A DNA stretch of 64,000 nt from Oribacterium sp. KHPX15 (GCF_900107835.1 NZ_FNRG01000013.1:1-64000); one strand, 5' to 3'. Counted from the stretch's first letter, positions 24,890-33,671 are shown. Numbers and translations: made by a program. The notes: generated by a model from the letters alone, not told the origin.

Positions 24890-26959
24890 TTAGCGCTTCT
24901 TTCGAGAAGCGCCTTTTATTGCTTCATTCTTTTTCTCTTTACTAATTGTATCTTCTGAAGATGCCGCGGCATCTGTATCAGCTTTTGACTTCTTCACCGG
25001 AGTTTTAGGGCTGCCCTTAGCTTTTGATTCCTGCTCCGGGGTTTCTGGGCTGCCCTCAGCTGTTTTTCCGTTGTCAGTCACGTCCTTTTTCTTCCGGACT
25101 GCTCTCTTCCTCTTCGGCTTATAGCTCTTATCCTTTACAGCCTTAAGAACCACTATGGTTCTCGGCTCAACTATGATATCCGAGATATCCAGCTCCAGCT
25201 CCTGCCCCTCAGGGTAGATGCCGTTAATGTCATCCTTTGAAGTATCTATGGCTACTGCCCACTTCTTGCCTACAGGAGCATGCGGCGGCATGAAGTCATG
25301 TTTCTCCCAGTGGAAATTGTAAAGCACCAGGAAGGTGTCATCATCCGCATACTCACCGGCATACATGGCTCCGAGCTGACGCCTGAAGTTTTCCATCTCC
25401 GGCCTCCAGGCATTCTCGCCGTGGAAGCTTAAATCCGGGATGCCTACGGAACGGTAGTCCAGCATCCTTAGCGCCTGGCTCTGATGGAATACCTTGTGAT
25501 TTTTCCTGAAGGCGATCATGTATTTTGCGAACTCGTAAAGCTCTTTGTTCTTATCAAGAAGCCGCCAGTCAAGCCAGTTAATGTTGTTGTCCTGGCAGTA
25601 GGCATTGTTATTGCCAAGTCTCGTCTGCCCGCACTCATCACCTGAGTTTATAAGGGGAGTTCCCTGGCTGAGCATGAGGAGGAGGTAAGCATTCCTCCAC
25701 ATCTTCCTTCTAAGCTGCTTGATGGATTTCTTTCTTGTCTGACCTTCCTCTCCACAGTTCCAGGAGAAGTTCATGTTGGTGCCGTCACGGTTGTCCTCAT
25801 GATTTCCTTCGTTATGCTTTCTGTCATAGCTCAGGACATCATAGAGACTCATGCCGGAGACATTGGCCATATACTGGATGTTTGCCCGCTCTTCAGGATT
25901 GTATCTGATCCTGCTCATAAGGGCCTGCAGCATGCTCTCGTCTCCCTTCAGGATGCGGCGCATGTCGTTCTGGAAGCCGTCATTGTAATCCGCAAGGTAT
26001 TTCGTGGTCGCATGGCGGTAGGCTCCGTATCTGTCATTTCCGCGGTTCGGATCCTCCCAGCTGTCGGCCCAGATCTTGAATCTGCTGAGATAAGGATCAC
26101 GGGCGATGACGCTGTAGGGGGCTGAACCTATCATATGGATGCCGTCCACGTGATAGTTGATGCGCCAGTACCTCATCACCGTGGTTATGTAGTCCGGTAA
26201 TGTCTCGTAGGTGAAATACAGGTCGACGATTACTTCTATATTGTTCCGGTGCAGTTCATACACCATTTTTCGAAATTCGTTTCTAGGGTTTTTGTGATCT
26301 GAGGTAAAGCTTGATTTGGGCGCCAGCTGCATGGCGTCTTTGGTGAAGCCCCAATAGTTTATGCGGCCTGTAGGCTTAACCTCTGTCTGATAGGGATTCT
26401 TGCTGCCGTAGTCCGGGAGCATTACCTCGTTAAATTCGTAGGCCGGCATGAGTTCCACCGCAGTTACTCCCAGGGATTTAAGATATGGTATCTTTTCTAT
26501 GATGCCCTGGAATGTGCCCCGGACATCGTTTTTGAGTCCGGAGGAGCTGTGCTCCGTGAATCCTCTTACATGAAGACGATAAATGATAGTTTCGTCATAG
26601 GGAGTTTCCAAAGGTCTGTCCTTCATCCACTCCTCGCTGATCTCAGGCATGGCCACTGCTTCCCCCACAGGGGTTTTCAGTATCCTGGTGCCATCCTTGA
26701 GGTAACCGAATTTTTTCCTTCCTTCAAATACCGTTCCGTTGGGATCGGTAAAAACATGTCCGTCCGCTTCATAGCAATAGCTGTAGCCTGAGATATCTTC
26801 CGAAATCTCAAGCTTCCACACATCGCCTATACGTTGGTACGGATCAAAGGCTATCTGTCGAACCTTTCTGTTACCGTCATATAGATTGAGGAACAGTTGG
26901 TCGGTATGGACCACTGCCTCAAATATATATATGTTATTTTCTTTTCTTAATCCAAACAT
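24890..26959 (-). CDS. GlgX-like glycogen debranching homologue, catalytically degenerate
   Basis: Overall similarity to GlgX/isoamylase (GH13_11) is clear: ETIIYRLHVRGFTEH, GVTAVELMPAYEFNE, NYWGFTKDAMQLAPKSSF and KHNEGNHEDNRDGTNMNFSW. All four catalytic regions are changed. Region I DVV(F/Y)NH is DLYFTY, region II GFRFD is GIHMI (nucleophile and Arg lost), region III AEPWD is ADSWE, and region IV AHDGFTL is ANVSGMSL. The stretch between regions I and II is also shortened. It is therefore probably a non-hydrolytic glucan-binding or partner protein. The C-terminus has a basic low-complexity tail of about 90 residues. AAGGA precedes ATG 26959; an upstream ATG (27013) has no ribosome site. Confidence 0.85.
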   Translation of the reverse strand: MFGLRKENNIYIFEAVVHTDQLFLNLYDGNRKVRQIAFDPYQRIGDVWKLEISEDISGYSYCYEADGHVFTDPNGTVFEGRKKFGYLKDGTRILKTPVGEAVAMPEISEEWMKDRPLETPYDETIIYRLHVRGFTEHSSSGLKNDVRGTFQGIIEKIPYLKSLGVTAVELMPAYEFNEVMLPDYGSKNPYQTEVKPTGRINYWGFTKDAMQLAPKSSFTSDHKNPRNEFRKMVYELHRNNIEVIVDLYFTYETLPDYITTVMRYWRINYHVDGIHMIGSAPYSVIARDPYLSRFKIWADSWEDPNRGNDRYGAYRHATTKYLADYNDGFQNDMRRILKGDESMLQALMSRIRYNPEERANIQYMANVSGMSLYDVLSYDRKHNEGNHEDNRDGTNMNFSWNCGEEGQTRKKSIKQLRRKMWRNAYLLLMLSQGTPLINSGDECGQTRLGNNNAYCQDNNINWLDWRLLDKNKELYEFAKYMIAFRKNHKVFHQSQALRMLDYRSVGIPDLSFHGENAWRPEMENFRRQLGAMYAGEYADDDTFLVLYNFHWEKHDFMPPHAPVGKKWAVAIDTSKDDINGIYPEGQELELDISDIIVEPRTIVVLKAVKDKSYKPKRKRAVRKKKDVTDNGKTAEGSPETPEQESKAKGSPKTPVKKSKADTDAAASSEDTISKEKKNEAIKGASRKKR

Positions 26960-27013
26960 TTTTTCCTTACTTTTGTTCCCCGGTGTGGCATATAAGGGAT
27001 AGGATAAATACAT

Positions 27014-27185
27014 TTATGTATAGTTGGAATAAGTATATCACATAAAAATATCAAATAGAATATTTTTCCGTTTATATGTAGGCTCGAGTCGGAGGGCACA
27101 GTTGAACTGTTACTTATAAGCAGGTGAAATAATCAGTCGGTAAAACAAAAACCAGCCCACACCCCCAAAATAACCTCTGCGGATT
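27014..27185. other. Left part of the glgX / Rpn divergent gap
   Basis: This is AT-rich sequence upstream of the glycogen operon and should hold its promoter. I see no repeat motif in phase with array 2 here and no open frame with a ribosome site. Confidence 0.4.
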
Positions 27186-27481
27186 GACCACATACACATA
27201 TTCTTCTTAATAAGTCATTTAATTAAGTGCACCTATATGACTCATAACGTAACATGTCTAATTTAGGTCATTGATCTACGCAGTCAAAATGACTCAAATC
27301 AAGAAATTTCATTTTTGAGTCAATGATTTCGGCAAGTCTTTATGACCCTAATCGTGTTTTTTCATTTTTGAGTCAATAGCTTTAACCAGTTTATATGACT
27401 CCATTCCAAACATCTCTATTTTGAGTCATTGATTCCAGCAAGTCTTTATGACCCTAATCGTGTTTTTTCAAATCAGAGTCA
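27186..27481. repeat. Phased TGAC/GAGTCA array 2 (partly diverged)
   Basis: GAC of TGAC falls at 27186, 27239, 27291, 27344, 27397 and 27450. GAGTCA or its variants AAGTCA and AGGTCA fall at 27212, 27265, 27317, 27370, 27423 and 27476. Steps are 53 bp (once 52), and the two motifs alternate at 26 and 27. Some units share more sequence (GCAAGTCTTTATGACCCTAA twice), others only the motifs. The array lies in the divergent gap between the GlgX-like gene and the Rpn-type gene. Confidence 0.88.
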
Positions 27482-27542
27482 ATGATTAATATGGTCGTTT
27501 TTTAGAGCATATGCAATCTGTGAATTATCTGTTATCATCTAC

Positions 27543-28625
27543 ATGCATAATCAAGTAATTACGGAGGTAACAAAACAATACATGCCCAATGATGAAACAG
27601 ATAATTCACCCGGTATGCTCTTTGATTCCGTCTTTAAGACAGCTACTCAAAAAGCAGGGCATTTAATGGTCGCCGTTATAGAGCAGATGTTTCACGTCAA
27701 AGCCGAGCTCGTTGACCTAAAAGAAATAGAACGGATAGCCAATGAACGCTATCTCATAATAGATGGCGACACAAGAACTACTATTTCCAAAAGATTCACT
27801 GACAGCTGCTTCAAAATCGGAGGAAAATACTATCATATCGAATGCCAGTCCACCCAGGACGGGAGCATCCTCTTCCGCCTCGTTGAATATAACCTGCGTA
27901 TAGCTATCGACAATGCCAGACTAACTGATTCAAAGAGCTCCATTCTTGTAGAACTTCCGAGTTCGGGATTGATAAATCTAAGAGCTCCCTCAATTTCACC
28001 GAAGTTTTCTCAGAAAGAAATAATCTATCGTTATTCCGATCAGGAAATAGTCATGCCGGTTCCGGTAATGAACATCCGGGCTTTCTCAGCCGACGAAATC
28101 TTCAGTAATGGTCTGTTCTTCCTGATTCCATTCTATTCAATCAGATTTGAAAATCGTCTTAAAAGAATATCCAGAAAACCATCTAAAAAATTATCAAAAA
28201 AACGAATCGAAAAAATTAAAGCTTCCAACAAAGCCGAGTATGATAGAATATATTCAGAGCTTAAAAATTGTTATGACAGATTTATGAAAGCATGTGAGAC
28301 CAAGGTACTGTCAGAAGACGATACCCGTAACCTTGCAGAGCTTTCAAGGATCGTACTTAATTATGTAACACGAAAACTTGATCCAGATTTAAAGGGAAGG
28401 ATGGTGACACTCTTGGGCGGACAGATAATAGAACTCAGACAGGATATATGGTTTAAAGACGGATTTAGACAAGGCGAAAAGAAAGGCGAAAAGAAGTATG
28501 AACGGAATCACATTTCCGATATGCTTCGCAGAGGAAAAACCCCCGAAGAGATTGCGGATTTCTGTGCATATCCGATTGATTTAGTCAAAGAAATACAGGA
28601 AGAACTGCTGTCTAAGGTAAAATAG
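27543..28625 (+). CDS. Rpn-type PD-(D/E)XK nuclease family protein
   Basis: This 360-residue protein of the Rpn/transposase-associated nuclease type is numerous in Lachnospiraceae. It has the entry LFDSVFKTA, then RFTDSCFKIGGKYYHIECQST, with Asp and the (E)xQ of a PD-(D/E)XK core, and IRIAIDNARL. The C-terminus is helical with a Lys/Gly-rich linker (RQGEKKGEKKYERNH) and a small helical end (MLRRGKTPEEIADFC). Rpn proteins are DNA nucleases that can promote recombination; whether this one is active is unknown. The start is uncertain: ATG 27543 has no ribosome site, while GGAGG at 27563 lies 14 bases before an in-frame ATG at 27582. Confidence 0.75.
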   Translation: MHNQVITEVTKQYMPNDETDNSPGMLFDSVFKTATQKAGHLMVAVIEQMFHVKAELVDLKEIERIANERYLIIDGDTRTTISKRFTDSCFKIGGKYYHIECQSTQDGSILFRLVEYNLRIAIDNARLTDSKSSILVELPSSGLINLRAPSISPKFSQKEIIYRYSDQEIVMPVPVMNIRAFSADEIFSNGLFFLIPFYSIRFENRLKRISRKPSKKLSKKRIEKIKASNKAEYDRIYSELKNCYDRFMKACETKVLSEDDTRNLAELSRIVLNYVTRKLDPDLKGRMVTLLGGQIIELRQDIWFKDGFRQGEKKGEKKYERNHISDMLRRGKTPEEIADFCAYPIDLVKEIQEELLSKVK

Positions 28626-28692
28626 TAAAAATTTATTATCCTGATTATGGATGAGTATGTAGCTAAATCAAAAATCCAAATCCATAGTAAAG

Positions 28693-28738
28693 AAGCCGTC
28701 GTGCTGATGGATATAATCCAAAAGCACGACGGCTTTTC
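28693..28738 (+). terminator. Intrinsic terminator after the Rpn-type gene
   Basis: AAGCCGTCGTGCT / AGCACGACGGCTT is a 13-bp stem followed by TTC. It lies 67 bases after the stop. Confidence 0.8.
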
Positions 28739-28784
28739 ATTATGAATAACCTGTAAAATCAATATTTTTCAACGTTTCCGAACC

Positions 28785-29229
28785 CTATTTCTCATCACAC
28801 ACCTGGAAAATGTAGAACTTCAAATAGTAGCTGTTCTCGTCCTTCGCCCAGAGGATCGGGTGGTCTGAGCACTGGGTGCGGTACTCCACCTGACGGAGAC
28901 GGCGGTGAACTGAATTGGCTGCCTCGGCAATGGTTTTTGTGAATAGCTCAGGGGTCATGAAATGACTACAGCTGCAGGTTGCGAGGTAACCACCGTCCTT
29001 AACGAGCTTGATTCCCTGCATATTTATCTCACGGTAGCCACGGATAGCTGCCTTCGTTGCTTCTCTTGATTTGGTGAATGCCGGCGGATCAAGGATCACC
29101 ACATCGTACTTCTCACCCGCCTTATTGAGCTTCGGAAGCTCATCAAGCACGTCGGCCACGCGGAAATGAACCGTATCGGAAAGACCGTTTCTCTCAGCAT
29201 TGGCAGTAGCCTGCTGCACCGCAAGCTCG
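28785..29229 (-). pseudogene. 5'-truncated duplicate of the rlmI-like methyltransferase gene
   Basis: The 144 residues readable here equal the C-terminal part of the complete gene at 34036-35256, from AVQQATANAER to QVCDEK, with no amino-acid difference. The DNA differs at many third positions. Similarity stops abruptly at 29229/29230, where unrelated sequence (GGGCTTTTTTTGAG) begins. The fragment includes the NPP-like DPPAFTKS catalytic-region motif but lacks the PUA domain and most of the SAM site, so it cannot be a working enzyme alone. Confidence 0.85.
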
Positions 29230-29312
29230 GGCTTTTTTTGAGAAAAGTCCTTTAATGCTTTATTCTTAAATCTATTTCATCAGCACTATCGAATTTTAGA
29301 TCATTTGTATGA

Positions 29313-30068
29313 TCATTCAATGCAGAGCTCTATCGGGCAATGATCCGATCCCATTATCTCCTGATGAATGCTTGCATCTTTAATCCTGTCCTTCAGCTTT
29401 TCGGATACAACAAAGTAGTCTATACGCCAGCCCACATTTCTTTCCCTTGCTTTCATGCGGTAGGACCACCAGCTGTACTCGTCTACGGCGTCCGGATGAA
29501 GCATACGGAAACTGTCAACAAAGCCTGCTGCCAGGAGTCTCGAGAACTTGGCACGTTCTTCATCCGTGAAGCCTGCATTATGATGATTTGTTGCCGGGTT
29601 TTTAATGTCTATTTCCTCGTGGGCAACATTGAGATCTCCGCAATAGATGACCGGCTTCTTCTTATCAAGCTCGCTTATATAATTCCTCCAGGCGTCCTCC
29701 CACTCCATTCTGTAGGGAAGGCGCTTAAGTTCGCCCTGGGAATTTGGAACGTAAACAGTGAGAACATAATAGTCCGGAAACTCTGCCGTTATGACACGGC
29801 CTTCCATATCATGCTCCGGAATTCCCATGCCGTAGGTCACATTCAGAGGCTCCTCTTTAGTGAAAAGAGCTGTGCCGGAATATCCCTTTTTCTCAGCATA
29901 GTTCCAGTACTGGTGATATCCCGGGAGGTCCAAATCTATCTGTCCGGCCTGAAGCTTCGTCTCCTGAAGACAGAAGATATCGGCATCAAGTTTTTGAAAG
30001 TCTTCCATAAAGTTCTTGCCCATAACGGCACGAAGACCGTTAACATTCCAGGAAATCATTTTTTTCAT
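29313..30068 (-). CDS. xth: Exodeoxyribonuclease III
   Basis: This Mg-dependent exonuclease/AP endonuclease acts in base-excision repair. The 251-residue protein has MISWNVNGLRA, the catalytic Glu in DIFCLQETKLQ, YSGTALFTKE, YCGDLNVAHEEID, WRIDYFVVSEKL and the final GSDHCPIEL with the catalytic Asp-His. All signature residues are present. ATG 30068 follows GGAGAAT. No repair-gene neighbour lies nearby; endonuclease III is 20 kb away. Confidence 0.95.
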   Translation of the reverse strand: MKKMISWNVNGLRAVMGKNFMEDFQKLDADIFCLQETKLQAGQIDLDLPGYHQYWNYAEKKGYSGTALFTKEEPLNVTYGMGIPEHDMEGRVITAEFPDYYVLTVYVPNSQGELKRLPYRMEWEDAWRNYISELDKKKPVIYCGDLNVAHEEIDIKNPATNHHNAGFTDEERAKFSRLLAAGFVDSFRMLHPDAVDEYSWWSYRMKARERNVGWRIDYFVVSEKLKDRIKDASIHQEIMGSDHCPIELCIE

Positions 30069-30438
30069 GACATATTCTCCGTTTCCTCCGCAGTGATATG
30101 CGGACGTGTATATTCACATTTTAAACATTATTCACTTATACCCGATTTAATGTTACGCATTCACACCATGCTGCAGACAATACTATACCGGGCATCAATA
30201 ATAGCTATTTTACCATATCGAAATACGGTGATACACTGAAAAACAGATACTATATATTTTTTTACTAATATATCGTAAAAATTCAGCCGGTGGACCAAGG
30301 GGACGGGGTTAGTGGTTCATTTTGACAAAATGAACCACTAACCCCGTCCCCTTGGTCCATCATATATGACGCAAAGCACACGCATCTGCGGATGATATTT
30401 GCTGCCTAATATTTACCACATCTTCAGGAGGTTTCACC
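30069..30438. other. Divergent intergenic region, xth / MATE
   Basis: It holds the leaders of both genes and the perfect palindrome at 30292-30358. Otherwise it is AT-rich, with no open frame carrying a ribosome site. Confidence 0.5.
30292..30358. repeat. Perfect 32-bp-arm palindrome (GGGGACGGGG type)
   Basis: Two 32-base arms match exactly around a GAC loop; the left arm begins GGACCAAGGGGACGGGG and ends GGTTCATTTT. The sequence style (GGGGACGG, TTTTGACA) is that of dispersed REP-like palindromes common in Clostridia, often linked elsewhere to Y1 (RAYT) transposases. No such transposase is in this window. Confidence 0.85.
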
Positions 30439-31809
30439 TTGGCATCAACCGCTACGGATTTTTCAAAGGGGTCTGTCATTAAAGCCATCATGGCTCAGTC
30501 CATTCCGCTACTGGTGGCTCAGATCATACAGCTCCTTTACAACATAGTCGACCGAATATACATCGGGCACCTCCCGGGTTCCAACGGCCTTGCCCTGACG
30601 GGAGTCGGTGTCTGCTTCCCGATCATAACGCTGATCACTGCATTCACAGACTGGTTCGGCATCGGCGGAACCCCACTCTTTTCCATAGCCAGAGGCAAAG
30701 GGAATGGAAACCGGGCTCACAGCATCATGAGTGAAAGTGCATTTCTTCTTATCGTGACATCCGTAGTCATGACTGTGCTGACTCTTATTTTTATGAGGCC
30801 AATGCTTTATGCCCTGGGTGCCAGTGATGCCACCTATACCTATGCCAAAAGTTATTTCACGATTTACATTTTGGGAACAGTATTTTTCATGACGGGCTCA
30901 GGGCTTAATTACTACATCAGTGCCCAGGGCTTCCCGAGAATCGGTATGATAACCACAGCCATAGGTGCCATACTGAACATCATTCTGGATCCGATTTTAA
31001 TGTTTGTTTTAAACTGGGGTGTGGTAGGAGCCGCAATAGCAACTGTCATTTCTCAGATAGTAAGCGCTGTATGGGTTGTACGATTTCTGCTTTCAGAAAA
31101 AGCTTTGTACAGACTTAAGCTTTCAGAGATACGTTTCAACAGCGGGATAGCCCGTGAGATCGCCACCCTGGGCTTTGCCAATTTTTTAATGAAATCCACC
31201 AACACCGTAACTCAGGCAGCCTGCAACATCATGCTCCGTGACTACGGCGGAGATTTATACATTGGCATCTTTGCCATCATTAATTCCATAAGAGACTTTA
31301 TTTCCCTTCCGGGAACTGCCATCACTCACGCTTCACAGCCTGTGCTTGGGTTCAATTACGGAGCGAGAAAATACAAGCGTTTAAAGCAGGGCATCGTCTT
31401 TGCGTCTGCTGCCGCAAGCAGTTACGGCGGACTTGTCTGGATACTTATACTGATCTTCCCGACCTTCTTTATCCGCATTTTCACACCGGATATGGAAACC
31501 ATCACCGTGGGAACTCATTGCCTCAGGCTTTACCTTCTGGCCTTTATCTTCCAGATGGGACAGTTCTGCGGACAGTCAGTGTTCTCAGCTCTTGGCCAGT
31601 CGAAGAAGGCTATATTCTTCTCAACTCTCAGGAAGATCATCATTATCCTTCCGCTGACCCTGATACTTCCGCTTTACATGGGTGTCGACGGTGTATTTGC
31701 CGCTGAGCCGATTTCAAACATAATCGGCGGAACCGCTGCATTCTCAACGATGCTGGTGACAGTGTACTTCAGGCTGCCGAAGCAGGATGGGGAAGAGGCA
31801 AGGCTGTAG
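30439..31809 (+). CDS. MATE-family efflux transporter
   Basis: This 456-residue multidrug/toxin extrusion protein has 12 predicted membrane helices. It has the typical entry (MAQSIPLLVAQIIQLLYNIVDRIYIGHLPG), GIGGTPLFSIARGKGN and a second-half repeat (PVLGFNYGARKYKRLKQ). It exchanges cationic compounds for Na+ or H+; the substrate cannot be told. The start is TTG 30439, with AGGAGG eight bases upstream. It belongs to the large DinF/NorM-like set found in gut Firmicutes. Confidence 0.92.
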   Translation: MASTATDFSKGSVIKAIMAQSIPLLVAQIIQLLYNIVDRIYIGHLPGSNGLALTGVGVCFPIITLITAFTDWFGIGGTPLFSIARGKGNGNRAHSIMSESAFLLIVTSVVMTVLTLIFMRPMLYALGASDATYTYAKSYFTIYILGTVFFMTGSGLNYYISAQGFPRIGMITTAIGAILNIILDPILMFVLNWGVVGAAIATVISQIVSAVWVVRFLLSEKALYRLKLSEIRFNSGIAREIATLGFANFLMKSTNTVTQAACNIMLRDYGGDLYIGIFAIINSIRDFISLPGTAITHASQPVLGFNYGARKYKRLKQGIVFASAAASSYGGLVWILILIFPTFFIRIFTPDMETITVGTHCLRLYLLAFIFQMGQFCGQSVFSALGQSKKAIFFSTLRKIIIILPLTLILPLYMGVDGVFAAEPISNIIGGTAAFSTMLVTVYFRLPKQDGEEARL

Positions 31810-31828
31810 AGTAGAATGCAGTGGCAAA

Positions 31829-31934
31829 TCGGAGAAATATGAGGGTTTCGATCGGAGAAAAATGATGTTTTGAATCGGAGAAATGTGAGGGTTTCGATCG
31901 GAGAAATATGATGTTTTGAATCGGAGAAATATTA
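31829..31934. repeat. 23-bp short tandem repeat
   Basis: TCGGAGAAA occurs at 31829, 31852, 31875, 31898 and 31921, exactly 23 bp apart. Units alternate between ...TATGAGGGTTTCGA and ...AATGATGTTTTGAA endings, so the original duplication was probably 46 bp. It lies just after the MATE stop, ahead of the terminator. Confidence 0.9.
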
Positions 31935-31953
31935 GGACTTTTAGTCCAAAAGT

Positions 31954-31997
31954 AAAAAAGCCCGTGTAGGTCATAATCTGCCTACACGAGCTTTTTG
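31954..31997. terminator. Bidirectional terminator, MATE / Wzz-like
   Basis: AAAAAGCCCGTGTAGG / CCTACACGAGCTTTTT with a 10-base loop lies between two convergent genes. Confidence 0.9.
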
Positions 31998-32000
31998 ATT

Positions 32001-33467
32001 TTATGAATTGATGATCACTACATCTCCAAATATAGGAATGCTTACTTCTCCGCACATTTCCTGAAGTTCTTTCAGTGCAAGCTTACGTGCCTTATCTAAT
32101 GTGATCATTCTCACAACCATATCAGAAGAATGTAATTTCTTCAGATCTTCAGGTGATTTTAAAGGGTCACCTGCTTCAACACCTGAAATCTGGGTTTTTA
32201 AATCATTAACCATCTGATCAGTTATGGTTTTTGCATAATCGGATGAATCATCTCTGGCAATAAAAATGTGATCAATGTTCTTTTGCTTACAGTACTCTGT
32301 TATCCTTGTTACAGTTACCGCCGCAGCCTCTTCATCCTGCTGCTCAGCATGTCCTCGTAGTTTGATGCTTTTGGCAATTCCGAGAAACAGTTTATCTAAT
32401 CCTTTAAAGGGTTTTTCTTTCTTGTAAATGCATCCGACCAGCTTTATTCCGGTGAATCTTGAAACATCTTCAACCGTCTTAAAATCACCTGCAAACAAAT
32501 ACATGAGACATAAAACTACTGCTACAGCAAATGCTCCGGCAAATCCACCGACAACAACATATTTCTTCCAGCTAGGTCTCTGTGTAACGAAATCATCATG
32601 ATGGATCATGTATTCAAACAGTTTCTGCTCCTGGCTGTTAAGGGAGGACTTATTATCTTTTTCAAATGCATTATAGCTGGCAACAAGTTCACTTCCCATT
32701 GCCATCCTTGACTGTTGCTGCTCCACCAGTCCCGTGTCTACACTTTCTGTATAGTTCACTCCTGACTGGGTCAGCTTTACTGTAACTCCGATATCCGTTA
32801 ACTCTGTCACAGCTTTTGATAGTGCCTTGTCAACAATCCCGGCAATTTTTTCACACTGTTCTCTGTTACTTGCCTTGATTCTGAGTTTTACCAGGCCACG
32901 GTATTTATTTGAAATATCTCCATTGACAATTATCTTATCCGGCATATCCGCATCAATGATCTTGTCATCAGCTGCTGCGGTACATCGAATACTCAGTACT
33001 TCATATGCAAATCTGGGGTCAGCCTCATTTCCAAGAATCAAAGCAATGTCTTTATAATCATCAAGATTTAGTGAAAAATCATTAAAATAATCCACCGCAG
33101 TCCGCTGATCTGCCTCAAATACATAGCTCACATAGTAATTTGAAACATTGTTGGGATCCATATTCATGAGAATAGAATGATCCATATAATACTGATTATT
33201 TGTAATTCGTTTCCTAAAAGTCTTATAACGATTATATAGCTGGTTGACTGTTTCGATTTCTCCCTTGGTCATGTCTTCCTGTATGGCATCCAGCGTTGTA
33301 TCAGCATATTTGCTCTGAATCTGCCTGTACTGCCTGTATGTAAGCGGACATCCTATCAAAAGGACACCAAAAACAAGACCTGCCAGCAGATATTTCCATT
33401 TTTGGAAAAAATAAGCCAGCATGTCCAGCAGATCGATCACAACCTCATCGTCGTCATTTGTCCCCAT
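32001..33467 (-). CDS. Wzz-like polysaccharide chain-length protein with degenerate kinase-like tail
   Basis: This 488-residue inner-membrane protein has a first helix near residues 25-44 and a long extracytoplasmic coiled region (residues about 50-315). A second helix (YVVVGGFAGAFAVAVVLCLMYLF) is followed by a cytosolic domain. This is the plan of Wzz/CpsC polysaccharide co-polymerases. The cytosolic part (DHIFIARDDSSDYAKTITDQM, then DMVVRMITLDKARKLALKELQ, then IFGDVVIIN) resembles the order of a BY-kinase but has no Walker A P-loop. It has no capsule cluster around it. ATG 33467 follows GGAGAAT. Confidence 0.75.
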   Translation of the reverse strand: MGTNDDDEVVIDLLDMLAYFFQKWKYLLAGLVFGVLLIGCPLTYRQYRQIQSKYADTTLDAIQEDMTKGEIETVNQLYNRYKTFRKRITNNQYYMDHSILMNMDPNNVSNYYVSYVFEADQRTAVDYFNDFSLNLDDYKDIALILGNEADPRFAYEVLSIRCTAAADDKIIDADMPDKIIVNGDISNKYRGLVKLRIKASNREQCEKIAGIVDKALSKAVTELTDIGVTVKLTQSGVNYTESVDTGLVEQQQSRMAMGSELVASYNAFEKDNKSSLNSQEQKLFEYMIHHDDFVTQRPSWKKYVVVGGFAGAFAVAVVLCLMYLFAGDFKTVEDVSRFTGIKLVGCIYKKEKPFKGLDKLFLGIAKSIKLRGHAEQQDEEAAAVTVTRITEYCKQKNIDHIFIARDDSSDYAKTITDQMVNDLKTQISGVEAGDPLKSPEDLKKLHSSDMVVRMITLDKARKLALKELQEMCGEVSIPIFGDVVIINS

Positions 33468-33635
33468 TATTCTATTCTCCTACTAAAAACTCTTGCTTTC
33501 GTTATTTATCTCAGACATTCACATGCCAAAGTTCGATTTCCTAAAAATCAGGAAACTAAACACGATAATAAACGAATATGATATATATTTTACTGGATAT
33601 TCCAGTAAAATCAACCGCGGGTTTAAAATGTTTAT

Positions 33636-33671
33636 ATGATGTTCCGAGGAGAATTCCATGAAACATTTATG
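33636..33671 (+). promoter_or_regulatory. Ribosome site and 4-codon leader coupled to the XRE gene
   Basis: GAGGAG (33646-33651) serves best the ATG at 33658, which opens a frame of only four codons (MKHL). Its TGA stop overlaps the ATG of the XRE gene as ATGA (33669-33672). Translation of the regulator may thus depend on reinitiation. An in-frame ATG at 33636 would precede the ribosome site and is unlikely. Confidence 0.5.

Noticed and set aside
31744-32055. 103-codon minus-strand frame with FLR-S--SYFSD repeats
   Set aside because: The peptide repeat is only the translation of the 23-bp tandem repeat; no ribosome site and it spans a terminator.
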